Assembly (NCBI GenBank): GCA_030044035.1
Contig: JASHWN010000171.1
Location: 1-7,089, forward strand
Direction: 5' to 3'
Length of the DNA stretch: 7,089 nt
Origin: Xanthobacteraceae bacterium
Lineage (GTDB): Bacteria > Pseudomonadota > Alphaproteobacteria > Rhizobiales > Xanthobacteraceae
The notes beneath the pieces are model-generated. The model was not told the DNA's origin. It did no database searches and saw only the letters and a program-made list of their open reading frames with translations. The position numbers and the translations under genes are program-made. The stretch's first letter is position 1. Every line of letters starts with the position of its first letter. This document shows, in pieces, positions 6,960 through 7,089 of this stretch.

Positions 6960-7063
6960 CCGTCATCCTGAGGTGGCCGCGAAGCGGCCCTCGAAGGATA
7001 CGGCCGAGGACTCACGGGCCGTCGCCCTTCGAGGCTCGCTTCGCTCGCACCTCAGGGTGACGG
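6960..7063. repeat. Long imperfect inverted repeat of the Rhizobiales intergenic type
   Basis: Arms 6960-7005 and 7017-7063 are complementary with few mismatches around an 11-nt loop. Both read outward-in as CCGTCA(T/C)CCTGAGGTG, then a variable G/C core around GCGAAGCG, then CCTCGAAGG and CGGCC. The left arm also contains its own small hairpin (6975-6980 with 6984-6989), which the right arm does not preserve. Repeats beginning CCGTCATCCTGAGGTG are frequent between genes of Bradyrhizobium-like genomes; I recall this as a general pattern rather than from a search. It starts 56 bases after the stop of the molybdenum hydroxylase gene. The RNA would fold into a stable stem and could protect or end the transcript, but no T-run follows. 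Confidence 0.8.
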
Positions 7064-7089
7064 ATATGAGCCAGCAATAAGAGCCGTTG

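Noticed and set aside
6960..7063. Intrinsic terminator of the hydroxylase gene
   Set aside because: The stem is very long and no T-run follows on either strand; a dispersed repeat explains it better.

Overview
The window looks like chromosomal DNA of a high-GC alphaproteobacterium, most likely a Hyphomicrobiales (Rhizobiales) relative of Bradyrhizobium, Rhodopseudomonas or Xanthobacteraceae. This rests on three points: strong GC bias at third codon positions, the CTTGAC-type -35 element near the left end, and a long inverted repeat at the right end of the kind widespread in these genomes (starting CCGTCATCCTGAGGTG).

Layout. Positions 1-426 hold no convincing protein gene. They do hold a promoter-like element (230-259, minus strand) followed by about 220 bp dense in inverted repeats, read as a candidate structured RNA or leader that runs off the left edge. 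Positions 427-4165 hold three minus-strand genes in a probable operon, transcribed right to left. First is an APC-family amino acid/polyamine-type permease (2666-4165). After a 24-bp gap comes a divergent GNAT-like protein (1751-2641). Overlapping its end by 32 bp is a membrane-anchored protein of unknown family (427-1782). Positions 4166-4551 form a divergent intergenic region with several small dyads and candidate promoters. Positions 4552-6903 (plus strand) encode a full-length molybdopterin-binding large subunit of the xanthine dehydrogenase / CO dehydrogenase family. It carries the form II active-site loop (YRGAGR) and the catalytic Glu. Positions 6904-7089 are non-coding and contain the 104-bp imperfect inverted repeat.

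How the genes may work together (inference). The minus-strand cluster could import a nitrogenous compound through the permease, with the GNAT-like protein acylating it or sensing it; the membrane protein has no assignable role. The divergent molybdenum hydroxylase subunit could oxidise an aldehyde, purine-like compound or N-heterocycle. Its FAD and [2Fe-2S] partner subunits are not in the window, so it is either an orphan or served by partners elsewhere. No phage, transposase, CRISPR, tRNA or rRNA was recognised.
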